Positions 23,031-34,900 of a DNA stretch of 64,000 nt are shown here, one piece after another; position 1 is the stretch's first letter, and each line of letters begins with the position of its first letter. The translations under genes were made by a program, and so were the position numbers. This DNA comes from Portulaca oleracea (lineage: Eukaryota > Streptophyta > Magnoliopsida > Caryophyllales > Portulacaceae). Below the pieces are notes generated by a model, which was not told the origin of the DNA, ran no database searches, and saw only the letters and a program-made list of their open reading frames with translations. Where the stretch lies: contig CM055868.1 of the NCBI GenBank assembly GCA_029582165.1, positions 8,011,501 to 8,075,500 of the forward strand, written 5' to 3'.

Positions 23031-24283
23031 ATTTTCATTGATCAGCCTGTTAGCTCACTAGTACTAGTAGTAAAAGCGGGAAGTAGGCGGGTAAGGCACC
23101 CAAGCAGAGTTCAAACGACCCTCTCTCAATTTGTGATCTTCATCGTCACTCACTCTTTTCCTCTGTGGTTTACTGCTAATTTCAAAGGTTAGTTTTTGTT
23201 TCTCATCTATTTCAACACTGCTTATCTCTCAATTTCAGTTTGCTTCAGGGCTCATGTAATTGTTTACTGCTTATCTCTCTATCATATGCCATTTACTGGT
23301 TTAGTTGCACAATTAGCACAAATTTGGTATGGTAATGCTCTAATCTACGATTTATCTGAACTTTGCTTGGCGTCATTGAGTTGGAATTTAGTCAACTTGG
23401 AGGTATAGTCGGTTCTAAATTTGCAAAACAATTGATAGGTTAGTTGAGGAATTAGGGTTTTGCCAATTTATCGTAACAGCAGATGGGTGAACTGAATTGA
23501 GATTTCCTTTGACCATGTCTAGGGTTTGTTCAATTCAAGTTATCTGCTGTGACTTTTGCCGTATTTGAATTTCTCAGTCACCTATTTTCTTCTTTTGATG
23601 CCATGGTTGTTTATCTTTTACGCCCACCAATTGTTCGATAAAATGTTTGACTGAACTCAGCCTGTTATGTTTTAACTTTCCGTGATGCTCGACTTTCATA
23701 TCAACAATTCCAACTAATAAGATTTTCAAATTTGTCTAGTTCTAATATCACCTTAGGTAATAGGAGACATTGCTGCGGAAGTGCTCAGTGATACTGTTTG
23801 CTTCTCTCAGCCTTTGAAACTTAGTTCCATGCAGGTATTTATTTTGGAGTGTGTTGCCTTTTTGTGTCATAATTAATAGATATTTCAGTGGCTAGCCGGC
23901 TAATAAGCAGACTTCAGTTTATAGGCATATCTATTTCTGTCAATTATTGCTTAAAAATTCAGCAATCTCTGCCTAGGAAATGTGATGTTGATTAGATGGA
24001 AATTATGTGTATCTCACAGTGGACTGTTTATTTCATGAGAACCGCTGGTATTATATATTTTATTTCATAATTTCATGCCTTAAATAATACAGACAGATGT
24101 TTCCTTTATGAAAATATTGAGCTTTCTGACAAATTCAGAATACTAGATTTCTCACCTTGCTTTGTTTAGTTCTTTAGAGTTACATTGAAATTTTCATTGC
24201 GTGCATCCAAGTTACTACGGTGTAGAAAATTTGCAGTATTACTACAAGGGGAGTTAAGGGAAACGGTGGGCATCTCCTAGGAC

Positions 24284-24427
24284 CATAGTTACCAGGAACG
24301 CTTCCCGGGTCATTAGTCCCGGAACACGGGTCGCTTATTTTTACACAAATTTAATCTAGTTTTGACTTCGGAATGCTCGCTCCCGGAACACAGGTCACAG
24401 GCGTATTTAGCATTCCCGGTAACTATG
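24284..24427. mobile_element. Small hAT-like MITE (144 bp) in PPR 5' intron
   Basis: Ends CATAGTTACCAGGAA and TTCCCGGTAACTATG are inverted repeats. Flanking 8-mers CCTAGGAC and CCTGGGAC match at seven positions. Non-coding. Confidence 0.75.
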
Positions 24428-27400
24428 CCTGGGACAACTCCAGTGCAATGCAGTACAGTGCACCAGAGATGATTTACCATAACTAGGTGCCAACAGATGC
24501 ATGTAGTTGCAGTGTTATTGGAAATTGTTGTGAAGAAATTTCAATGAACAAGAATTTGGATTGGCTTATTTGAAAAAGAGTCCGAATTCAGATGCAAGCT
24601 ATGAATGGAATCAGGGCTTCAGCAAAGAAGTAATGAGTTGGTAGTTCTGCGCTCTATGCATCTGGCTTAGCTGCTGTTATCCTTATAGCTGGTTGGCTGT
24701 GGAGCTATAATTGCAGTTATCTGCTGAGCCCGTGCTTTACTCGCTAGTGATATGAAAAGTGTTGAACAGCTGTGTTTTGCTGCCTCTATGCTTGTTCTAC
24801 ATTTGCAGGCTGCTTTTTTTTTTTTTTATGCCTTGTTATAAAACTGGCCCAAACGACTATTTGTTGTGGGCACAACTGTCCTGTTGCAGGGGCTTTTGCT
24901 TCATCCAGATGCCTTCACTGGTTTTACTCCACTATTTTGATCCTGCCTCATTCTCTTTCTTTTGTTGCAACCTTCTTAACTTCCTCAAAATTCAAAATTC
25001 CTTCTGGTCTGCTTTTCATTAATTTTGGTCTCTTCTTTGGATTGTTCGGTTAAGTTTGAGGTACGAATTTTCTTCCTTTTTGTCCAACTTCTTGAATTTG
25101 ATTGTTACGTTGGTTTCTCTGTCTTCAAACTGCTTCAAGGTATTTTAAGGTCTATTTGTTCTATTGCCTTTTAATGGTGTGTTGAACTTGCCCCTTTTGC
25201 ATTGTTTTCATTATTATTCATAGTAAAATCTACTAATTAGTCTAGCATATAATGAAGACCACAAATTATTTAACATATAAAAATCTGCAGCTCTTAATGA
25301 AAGTGTTTACATATAAATGATTTATTACTAATATTTTTATGTTAATAGAAATTAGTACTTGGATGGATGTAATTAATATCGTCTCCATGATAATATGAGA
25401 AGAATCAGATAACTGATGGTAGAAGAAACAAACAGAGGGACATCCATCTAGAATTCCCATTAGGTTAATTTGTTGAATAGTCTAGTCAAAGTTCATCCCA
25501 CATTTTGATCATGTCTGTTTATTTAAAATGTGAAGAAAATCATTCAACTATTTCTTTGTGTCCCTTGTGGCTTGTTCAGTTGATCAATCAAGTTCTCTCT
25601 TTTTACATCACACTCACTAGAGTATATACTTTTCTTATATATGGTCCATAAAGACTGTATGCAACAATACATCACAAAGGTCTGAACTTTAGCTAACCTA
25701 AAATCTGAAAGCAAAACTAATATGCCACAATGAGTTTACCTGAAATGGAATCATATCTGAAGATGATCTACTCTGACTGAAATAACCCAACTGTCAAGTC
25801 TACTGAAGAGGAATCTTATGTCGGTGGCAAAATTGGGGGCTTATAAATTGTCACATCCAATGACCTCTTGTGGTCTTGTGAAATGGAAAAGGGTGGACAT
25901 GGGAGATGAGGTTTATGTGGTCCTTATGTCATGGGTATGAGTGACAGACATATACAGACAACTACAAGGGCATTGGTCTTGGACACTGTCTAATCTAGTT
26001 ATCCATCTATCTACTTCTGTTCCTGCATATGTTTTTATTAAGTACTCTGTTCCTTCTTTTAAGTGATTCCTGCTCCCCTTCTTTAGCTTCTCCAGTTTAA
26101 GAATTAATTCCCTACATTTTGAAGGTGATACTTGCTACAATGTATTTAATTTGGTGATGTTTGATCAAGTTGTGGAAGATTGCTAACAGATGTGAGTTTC
26201 AAATGTGATCGATGCCAATTTGGGACCTACCCTCAGTGGGTTTTTTAATTGTAAAGAAATGGTTTAGAAGGATATGTTTTAGACTACACGATTTTCTGAC
26301 AGAAGCTGTAATTTCAAATCAGCAAAGGCAATTTACTGATTAAAAAACTAGCACTTTCAGGTTGTCAAATGTCATTTCAGATTAGCACCTGTTTTCTTCA
26401 AGTTCAAATACACACTTTTCAGATAAGAAAATGACCTACATGAGATCATTAGAAAGTTCTATTCTCTTATTAGAACTTGCTAGTTGTGATGCAAAAATAA
26501 GATTTTCTGACTTGCTTGGCATAATTTAAATAGGTGATGACTTCTCTAACTTTCTGATTAGCTATTTCATGTTGCAATATTCTTGGTTATGTTCAAGTTT
26601 GTTATCCGTAATTTCATGTAATTACATTTTCTAATTTTGGCTTCTTTTGGTGTCAGGTCAAGTGATCGGGAACAAAGGTTTTAAGAGTCTGTAATTTACT
26701 TATATCCAGCGCAAGTGATTAGAGCCACAATTTTTAAGACTCTGAATTTCCATTACATCCAGGTATTAATTTCTATAAGTTTTGCTCCACCTAGAAAGTA
26801 ATATGGATGCTATTTCATTTGGAGAAATGCTTATCTATTGACAACCATTAATTTTACTACTTTTTGGTCTTGTCTCCATCTACTTTGTGCTCATGTCTCC
26901 ATTGGCTACTCTGCTTTACTTTGTCGTTACTTGTTATCCTTTACGAATAGTAAGTAGTCATGTGGCTTATTTGCCTATTGTTTTACTGTCTTTAACTGCC
27001 TATTTTTCTATTCTACTTCCCTTTCAGCAATCATGTAATTCTGTTATGTGACATTAAGTGTGAAATCTCTATTACTGAGGACCTTAGGTCGTAAGGTGTA
27101 TTAGGGTAGGCTTTTTTTACATCAATGTCATGTCTATGCTACTCTCTCCCTTTGACTTTTGAAGCCAACACTATTTTGGTTGAAATGAATGTTACTGTCT
27201 TTTAACTGCATATTACCTACAGAATTTTGATGAATTTACGATGAGAATGTCCACTTTAGTTGATGTAATAACTGTATTCATGTTACACTTGGGATTACCA
27301 TTATATGCACTAAATTAGAAGATATATTATTGTATATGATTGGTGTGTAATGATGGAAAAGGTCTTCATATGTTTCAGTGGCTTGTCCTAGGGGACAAGG

Positions 27401-27712
27401 AGGTGTTATCTTGAACACGGACGCTTCATATTCTCTAGCATACACTGATCACCATACCCTTTAGGCCTTTACCGTAACTCTTTATCTGATTAATTTCAAG
27501 GAAAAAGGGTGCAGGTGACTATATTTAGGACATTATTTGCAAACACTTTAAAGATCTTGCACTAAGTACTGTCCCAAATGCTCAAGTTGCAGCTGTGGAG
27601 TCAGTCCACTCGATGACACTGAAAAAAATGAGTTGCTCTGTGTTTTTTTTTTTTTTTTTTTTTTTTTGCTTTTGTGAAGTCAGTTGCCTCAATTTATATT
27701 TATTTACACCAT

Positions 27713-27957
27713 TTTGTAGCTTCTTATCATCTCATGCGCATCAGTCAAGTACACACGATATTATAGATAGGCTTTATCTGTTAGAGTTTGTAAAACAACT
27801 TGACAATAAAACTATTGTTTTCTACAGGATGGCAGATGACAATTGAGCCAGTTAACATAAGCTTGCAGGAGCTGAGGATGAGCATACATTAAAGAGAACG
27901 TCGAAGCATGAGAATTAACAAGTTGTGAAACCATAGGTTTACTATACTTATTCTATG
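27713..27957 (+). repeat. Segment duplicated downstream of the PPR gene (copy 1)
   Basis: Matches 30268-30499 closely, including the splice-acceptor-like TTTTCTACAG and the following AGCCAGTTAACATAAGCTTG. It contains part of the PPR 5' UTR. Confidence 0.9.
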
Positions 27958-28076
27958 ACATGGCATGGGCACTACCCATTAGTTGAATAACAAACAAGAC
28001 AAAGTATCATCAAATATAATTCAGAACAACTCGAGGGAATTTACCTGGCACTGAAAAACCAGGTTGACTAATCATC

Positions 28077-29678
28077 ATGCACAGCAATTGTCGGCTGGTG
28101 ATTCACTGCCTGACCATCTTTCAACAGAATTTCAAATTGAACTTCAGGACGGTACCTCATTGTCAATCACACTACTTTCATCACTTTTATCTCCCACATT
28201 CTTTCTCCAATCTGGCAAAGATTCGTGCTTTTCATATGCAACATGAATCTGGGTCCCTTCAATTTCTCAAAGGATTTGAGAATGAATCTGCCCACGTCAA
28301 TGAAGCTGCTCTCAAGTTGCAAAATTTGCTCAAAGAGTTTTCAAAAAGCAGAAACGAGGAATTGGAGCAAGCTCTAGATGAATTTGGGGTGTTACCGAGT
28401 GTCGGTGAGGATTTGGTCCTTAATGTGCTTAGGCGACATAGTTCGGATTGGAATTCGGCATTTCGGTTCTTCAACTGGGTCTCTAAAACACGTAATCCAA
28501 ATGGGTATTCACCCGGATCCGAGGCTTACAACGAAATGCTTGGGATATTGGGCAAGATGAAGCGCTTTGATGAACTCCACCAAGTGCTCAACGAAATGTC
28601 TAAGAGAGGACTCATGAATGAGAAATCATATGGGATTGTTGTTCATAGGTATGCTTCTGCTCATAGAACTGCTGATGCCATTGACTTCTTCTATAAGAGG
28701 AAGCAGTATGGACTTGAGATAGACTTGATTGCTTTCCAAACACTATTGATGTCGTTGTGCCGGTACAAACATGTTGAGGCTGCAGAGTTTTTGTTCCATT
28801 CGAAAAAAGGTGAGTTTCAATATGATATAAAGACTTGGAATACGATCCTGAATGGGTGGTGTGTTCTAGGGAGCCTACGTGAAACAAAGAGATTTTGGAA
28901 CGAAATAATCCGTTCCAAGTGTAAACCAGACAAGTTTTCTTATGCAACCTTCATAAATTGTTTATGCAAGTCGGGCAAAATTAGCACAGCAGTAAAGTTA
29001 TTTTACACTTTGTGGGAGAAGGGTTGCAGCCTTGATGTTGTAATATGCAACAGTGTAATTGATGGGTTGTGTTTCAAGAAGAGGGTACCTGAAGCCCTCC
29101 AAATTTTCAGGGAGATGAATGATAAAGATTGCCCACCTAATGTTGGCACATACAACTGCCTTATAAAGCACTTGTGTAAGATTCAGAGGATGGAGGAGGT
29201 GTTTGAGCTTTTGGTTGAGATGGACGAGAAAGGAGAAAGTTGTTCACCGAATGCAACTACTTATAGTTACTTGTTGAGTTCGTCAAAGACACCTGAAGAG
29301 GTTTCGACGATTCTGGAAAGAATGAAGAAAACTGGATGCAAGATGACAGGAGACACATATAATTTGCTGTTGAGATTGTATATGAAATGGAATTGGGATG
29401 ACCAAGTTCAATCAATTTGGGCTGAAATGGAGAGGGATGGTGTGGGGCCTGACCAACGATCTTATACCATCATGATTCACAGGCTATATGACCATGGAAG
29501 ACTGGAAGATGCGATGAACTATTTCGACAAAATGACATCAAAAGGGATTATACCGGAGCAGAGAACTGAGGTGTTAGTTGATGCCATGAGATTGAAGTTT
29601 AAAAGGGGAGCGGAAAATACTGACAACGAAGTGTCCATGCATGCACACAGGAGAAAGAGGAAATTATCTCATTTGTAA
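28077..29678 (+). CDS. Pentatricopeptide repeat protein, P class, probably mitochondrial
   Basis: This uninterrupted 533-codon frame encodes an organelle RNA-binding PPR protein. The first 60 residues are rich in H, S, F and basic residues with few acidic ones, as expected for a targeting peptide. Residues about 75-140 contain ALDEFGVLPSVGEDLVLNVL and a FRFFNWVSK block that usually precedes the repeats. About ten 35-residue P motifs follow (for example EAYNEMLGILGKMKRFDELH, KTWNTILNGWCVLGSLRETK, GTYNCLIKHLCKIQRMEEVF, RSYTIMIHRLYDHGRLEDAM). The C terminus is basic (HRRKRKLSHL) and lacks E or DYW domains, so RNA editing by cytidine deamination is unlikely; RNA stabilisation, splicing or translation is more likely. 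The absence of coding introns is typical. It resembles the At3g15200 group, but I am not sure of orthology. The first ATG of the frame is used. Confidence 0.93.
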   Translation: MHSNCRLVIHCLTIFQQNFKLNFRTVPHCQSHYFHHFYLPHSFSNLAKIRAFHMQHESGSLQFLKGFENESAHVNEAALKLQNLLKEFSKSRNEELEQALDEFGVLPSVGEDLVLNVLRRHSSDWNSAFRFFNWVSKTRNPNGYSPGSEAYNEMLGILGKMKRFDELHQVLNEMSKRGLMNEKSYGIVVHRYASAHRTADAIDFFYKRKQYGLEIDLIAFQTLLMSLCRYKHVEAAEFLFHSKKGEFQYDIKTWNTILNGWCVLGSLRETKRFWNEIIRSKCKPDKFSYATFINCLCKSGKISTAVKLFYTLWEKGCSLDVVICNSVIDGLCFKKRVPEALQIFREMNDKDCPPNVGTYNCLIKHLCKIQRMEEVFELLVEMDEKGESCSPNATTYSYLLSSSKTPEEVSTILERMKKTGCKMTGDTYNLLLRLYMKWNWDDQVQSIWAEMERDGVGPDQRSYTIMIHRLYDHGRLEDAMNYFDKMTSKGIIPEQRTEVLVDAMRLKFKRGAENTDNEVSMHAHRRKRKLSHL

Positions 29679-30138
29679 CTCTGATATCTAATCAAGCCAT
29701 ATGAACACTGGACAATTCCTGGTAGTGATACATGAATCATGAGCTGGGAATTAAAGGATGCCAAGCTTGTTTGTGCATGCTTGTTGTGGGCATAAAAAGG
29801 TATGTGTTCGGGAACTTAGAAAATTTTGAGCTGTAGATCTGAACTTTGAATACTGAAGATTTGATTTTACTTGTTAGGCAATCCTTGGATGCTAAAGCTA
29901 CTATAATTTGTACTATTCATTGGATCAACACTAACAGTAGAAATTTAACTAGTTAGAATTTGTTAGCATAGGTTTCAATGAATTTTTCAGTAATGATGAC
30001 TATGGTTAGGATACACTTAGCAAATCCACATCTGAATGAGATGTCAGCCGCCATGTGATAGAATGCATGAAGAATAAATGACAATCAAATTCATTGATGC
30101 CAAATTTTGGTGATTTTTGTGTTCATCGTGCATAATAC
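29679..30138 (+). other. PPR 3' UTR and spacer
   Basis: Likely holds the PPR 3' UTR. Several AATAAA-like signals exist, none decisive. No other gene was seen. Confidence 0.4.
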
Positions 30139-30268
30139 TACCTTCGTCCTTAAATAAGTATCAATATTACCAATCTTTGACCGTCGATTACTCGCAAATT
30201 ATAATGAGTTACAATATAAAATTAACACTATTGTAATTTTTAATACAATATCTTTCTGACTGTGGTAA
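30139..30268. mobile_element. Truncated Stowaway-like MITE (left half)
   Basis: It follows the left half of the intact element at 31511-31725, sharing TTTGACCGT, GATTACTC and GAGTTACAATATAAAATTA. It stops at GGTAATTT, exactly where the duplicated PPR 5' UTR segment begins. The right half is missing. Confidence 0.8.
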
Positions 30269-30499
30269 TTTGGTAGCTTCTAATCATCTCATGTGCATCA
30301 GTCAAATACACATGATATCATTGTTAGGCTTTATCTGTTGAGTTTGTACAATAAAACTAGTGTTTTCTACAGGATAGCAGATGACAATTGAGCCAGTTAA
30401 CATAAGCTTGCTGGAGCTGAGGATGAGCATACATTAAGAGAATGCCGAAGCATGGGAATTAACAAGTTGTGAACCATGGGTTTACTGTTCTTATTCTAC
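30268..30499 (+). repeat. Segment duplicated from the PPR 5' region (copy 2)
   Basis: Near-copy of 27713-27957 lying about 600 bases beyond the PPR stop codon, in the same orientation. It has several small deletions and no open frame of its own. Confidence 0.9.
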
Positions 30500-31255
30500 G
30501 TGTAGCCCCTGCACCACTTATTTTAAGGTGCCCTCTTCAGGCTTGGTGTTCATTTCAATAATTATTGAGATACGTTTCTCCTCCTGTTGGCCAAAAAAAA
30601 AAAAAGAAAATGAAATATTTTTCCTCCAATATATATTATATGCATCTGTAGCATATATTCCAGCACATTGTAATATTTGGAGCACATATGTCAAGTGCAA
30701 CTAATAAATTGCATTTCTCCTCGGAAAAAGAAAAAAAAAGGCTTTTTTTAGATATGTGTTCATAGTAGCCAATATTACTTGCGTATCACACTATTTCTAT
30801 GTTTGGTATCCAGTTACCTAATCCAAAAAAGATCATTGAACAAAAGAACCAGATAACACTTCAACAGTTCACTATAAAATGCAATCAATGATGTGAAACA
30901 CTGGTCATATTCAACAAAATTAACAGTTTAGAGACAATGAGTAGCATTTCAAAAAGCGAATATTGATTGAAGTAGCCGATAACATTTACTTTTTAGTACG
31001 TTTAGCAGTTCAATGATCTTATTAATATAATCTTATCTGAGTATTTTTTTGGCACATATGTAGAATGTTATTCAGAACACTGAGCTTCAACGTTAATATG
31101 TATAGAAACGCCACTTGAAAAATACTAGTTGAAATACTAAATAAATACTAATATTGGTCCAATTAGAGTTTTAACTTGGGCAAAACATTAAACACTATTT
31201 TGTATACTAAACGCTACTGAGCATTGTTGAACACATCCAAGGAAATGTTGCCAGC

Positions 31256-31422
31256 AAAGTTGTTAGAATCAGGATCCTAATTAGGATCCACGGAGTAGTT
31301 AGGATCAGAATAAATTCACGTAGGATCATGAATCGGAATGTAGATCGTAGAATCCCACCGAGCATTTTGTGATCATAAAATCGTAGGATCGTAGATCCAT
31401 ATTGGGATTTTAATAACTATGA
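31256..31422. mobile_element. Small hAT-like MITE (167 bp) with GGATC repeats
   Basis: Flanked by TTGCCAGC (31248-31255) and CTGCCAGC (31423-31430). Ends AAAGTTGTTAGAATC and GATTTTAATAACTATGA are imperfect inverted repeats. The inside carries repeated TAGGATC phrases. Confidence 0.6.
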
Positions 31423-31510
31423 CTGCCAGCATCTCAAAGTACTCCCTGAAAGGCTGAAACCAAACACTCCACCCAGGGCAAGATAAGGAGGTTTATTATG
31501 CTTCCTAATA

Positions 31511-31725
31511 CTCCCTCCATTCCAAATTAATTGTCACTTTGACTAAACTTTGACCGTTAATTACTCACTCATTACAATGATTTACAATATAAAATTACTT
31601 CCATTATAATTGTTAGTAAAATATCTTTCTAATAACGGTAATTTTATATTGTAACTCATTATATTGAGTGAGTAATTAATGGTCAAAGTTTAGTCAAAGT
31701 GACAATTAATTTGGAACAGAGGTAA
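31511..31725. mobile_element. Stowaway (Tc1/mariner) MITE
   Basis: Starts CTCCCTCCATTCC and ends with its imperfect complement GGAACAGAGGTAA, flanked by TA on both sides (31509-31510 and 31726-31727). Arms of about 90 bases fold back. It lies just beyond the 3' end of AK-HSDH. Confidence 0.93.
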
Positions 31726-31938
31726 TATTTATTAATCGTTCTAATGTAAGAATTAAAATACACCTCGAATACATATGCAGGTATAGCAAAAAATTCTACA
31801 ATTTTGACAAGCTAAAAAAAAATTCAGAACCACAGAGCCCGTTGGGCGCAGAAACCAAGAAGAAACTAAAAGGGGTGTGCTAAGCTACAAATGAAGCCTT
31901 CTTCATCAGTGAATTCATTTACAGAGCTTTGGAAGTGA

Positions 31939-34900
31939 TTAAGAAGGAGCCCCGAGGTAGGAGGCCAAGCGCAGAATGTCACTGAATACTCCTCCAGCAG
32001 TGACAGCAGCACCAGCACCGGGACCTCGAACAATGAGAGGCTGCTCCTTGTATCGCTCTGTGGTAAATGAGATGATGTTGTCTGACCCGGAAAGCTGAGC
32101 AAACGGGTGATCCTTCTTGTAGCTCTGCAACTTAACCAGCCCTTTCTGATTCACCACATCCACTACTCCGACGTATCTTAAGACCTTCAGAAGTGGGGTG
32201 AATGTAACAAGTTTAGCAGGGAATTTGTAGAGCGCAGAATGAGAATGAGGTTTAAAAGTTTGCATACGCGGGACTTGTGGAACTGGGAAAACAATAGTAG
32301 ACTTGGCAACTGGGTCATTTCTCATTTGGGTTTGGGTCGGTTTGCTATCGCTCAGGTCATGTTTGGGTCAACAAGACTCTCGGGTTCGGTTTGGATTAGG
32401 TCATTTCATGTTTGGGTTGGTTTATGGCGAGGTTGATTTCAGTCCAATAAGCTAGTCTCGGGAAGATTAATAACTACGGTAAATAAATCCATTTTAGCAG
32501 GAATTACAAGTGCACAAAATGAAAACATGGGGTTTCAAGTATGAATACACGACCATTGTGGAACTTGCAGAACAACAGTCATAGATATTGCAATCGGGTA
32601 AGTCATTCGGGTTAACTTTGGCTTAGATAAAGTCCAGACAGCAAGATTCTCGTCCGGTTGGATTTGGGTTGAGTCATGTCCGGTTCAGGCTGTCATCAGG
32701 TGCGCTTGATTTTAGCCCAATAAACTTGTTTTAAGAAGACAACTTTGGTGGAAAATATTCAGAGTAGGGTTGATTTTTGGATTAGGATTCACTCCGGGTT
32801 GACTAATTTTGACATTTTTGGGTTTCATTCAGATTCACTAGGGTCAGGTCAGTTGCGCCAGGTCTATTGATTGATACCCAATTATCAGCTGAGGTTCAAA
32901 ATTAGACAACCTTACAATGAACCGTGGGTGAGTGGTATTTCACATATGAATCAGATGTTGTGCTCTGCACAACCAGTTGGACCCAATGCAATATTAGCTC
33001 GACCCGAGTGACCAATTTTCCAAGTCTTAACACTTTCTATCCAGTTCATCAAATACCACAATGTGAACAAAACTAAGGTATGAAAAATTATGTATTCACC
33101 TCCCCATTAGCCTCAGCAGCTTGTAGTCTCTTTGCCCAGTCCTGATCAAACTGAGGAAGTTGCTTCATGAATTCCTCAGCTGATGCAGTTGCCTGAGAGA
33201 AAACAAGCACATCAGACCAAACTCTTTTCAGACTAATGGCAATCCTAGCATGGCCACCAAATTAAACCCCCTTCACCTGAATCAAAAACACTTACTCTCA
33301 ACGGCTCGGGCACGAGGCTTTCAGGAGGAATATCTGAGAGCTCAAGATTTAATCCACATTCTCGTGCCAGAATGATAACCTGACAAATGGAAGCTTGTTA
33401 CCAGGGCAACCCTTTAAGGCTTAACTCAATGATGTAAATGAGGAAGAAGGTATAAAAAACAAATAAATAAATAAATAATGGCATATCCATGGGGGCAGTA
33501 ACATTGTAAACTAAAACATGCAGCCACCTGCCACTACACCAAATCATTTAAAACTAACTTTACCCAAACTTAGACATGGACGCCACGAGCACAATGATAA
33601 GAAATCCATTAGAGTACTCAGTATTAGGTAAGACTAAGATGAGGCACGGATCAACAAAATTAATCATAACAAATGGATATGATGCAGCAGAGTTCAGGTC
33701 CTGATTCCTGGCAAAAAACACATAATAGTTTATCCAGAAGTACTCCCATATTTCTTTGTCCTATTGGCTCATATATAATGCAATAATCTTATTTTGCTAG
33801 GAAAGCGCAGAAATTGGAGCCAAGCAAGATTGTGTATATATAATTCATTCAGAGATCATAGCTCCCTCTATTCAGCATAAAGAGAGATGTCAGATGTTGA
33901 GGATATTTTTAGTGATATATAATCTCACTTGAATTCAGTACTCCACTTGAAGTGCCCCCATATAGCATGCATATCATCCCTTCATATTTCTATGTTGGCA
34001 ACAACTTAATGGTATATCAGAGAGACCATCGAATTCAAGCAGGTACAATCTAAGCACGTTACCTTTCTAGCAACATCAGTTCCGGATAGATCATCCCTTG
34101 GATCCGGCTCTGTATAACCCGCTTGTTTAGCCTCCGTAACAACCTCACTAAAACTTGTATCGCCAACAAACTTGTTGAATATGTAGCTCAAGGTCCCACT
34201 GTAATTTAAAGAAAAAAAATAAATCATGAATAAGCCGTAACAATAAGCAATAAATACCTTCAGTAATCAATGCAGTTTCAGTGGTCTTTTGAGCAACCAC
34301 AAACTGCTCTTTTTCTGGCTTGGCGCATGGTAAAAGGGAGGGGGGGGGGGTACGTATGCACTTCAACAGAAGATTTAAAGTCTCACCTGAAAATACCTTC
34401 AATGCTCAAAATTTTGTCACCCGTTTCAAGAAGACCTCGTAAGGTGCTGATTATAGGAAGACCTGCTCCGACAGTACCTTCATAAAAGTAATGGGTGTAG
34501 GATTGCCGTTGTAGAGACCGCAACCTCAAGTACTAGACCAATTTTTTGTAAAAATAATGTCAACAAGGAGCTCCATAAAACCAGCAGAATACCATCAACA
34601 TGGCATAACAGGCAAGAAGCAAATATCATTCAAGCTAACCAGTAGAAGTCATTTGTTAACAGAGCTTAAAATTATTGATCAACTTTGAAATGAAACAAGA
34701 GTTAATGCTGATCATTGACATTGACAAAAAACAAAGCCAACATACCATATGAAAGTAGATTGGTTGAAAAGACTAAAATTGCTATAACATCAATCTTTCA
34801 ACAACACGGCCACCTAGTATAGATCCTTGCTAAAACAAGATCTATGGCAATCCCAGGCCCATAGGAAATTAGATTGGTTGAAAAGATAAAAATTGCTATA

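Larger units (their letters stand above)
23090..28076 (+). other. 5' UTR exons and introns of the PPR gene (inferred)
   Basis: No coding region is seen here, but splice-like blocks lead to the PPR start codon. They are: a first exon ending TTTCAAAG before GTTAGT (near 23187); a block from about 23758 to 23834 ending ATGCAG before GTATTT; a block from about 26657 to 26763 between TGTCAG and CATCCAG; and a last exon starting after TTCTACAG near 27828. The region also holds a small hAT MITE, a 25-base T run at 27643-27667 and many pyrimidine-rich introns. Exon limits are predictions from splice consensus and need RNA evidence. Confidence 0.5.

Noticed and set aside
24759..25053. Overlapping plus-strand frames in the PPR 5' region
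   Set aside because: The sequence is pyrimidine-rich intron-like DNA in the PPR leader, and the residues are low-complexity F, L and C.
28612..28947. Minus-strand 111-codon frame inside the PPR gene
   Set aside because: Antisense shadow of PPR codons.
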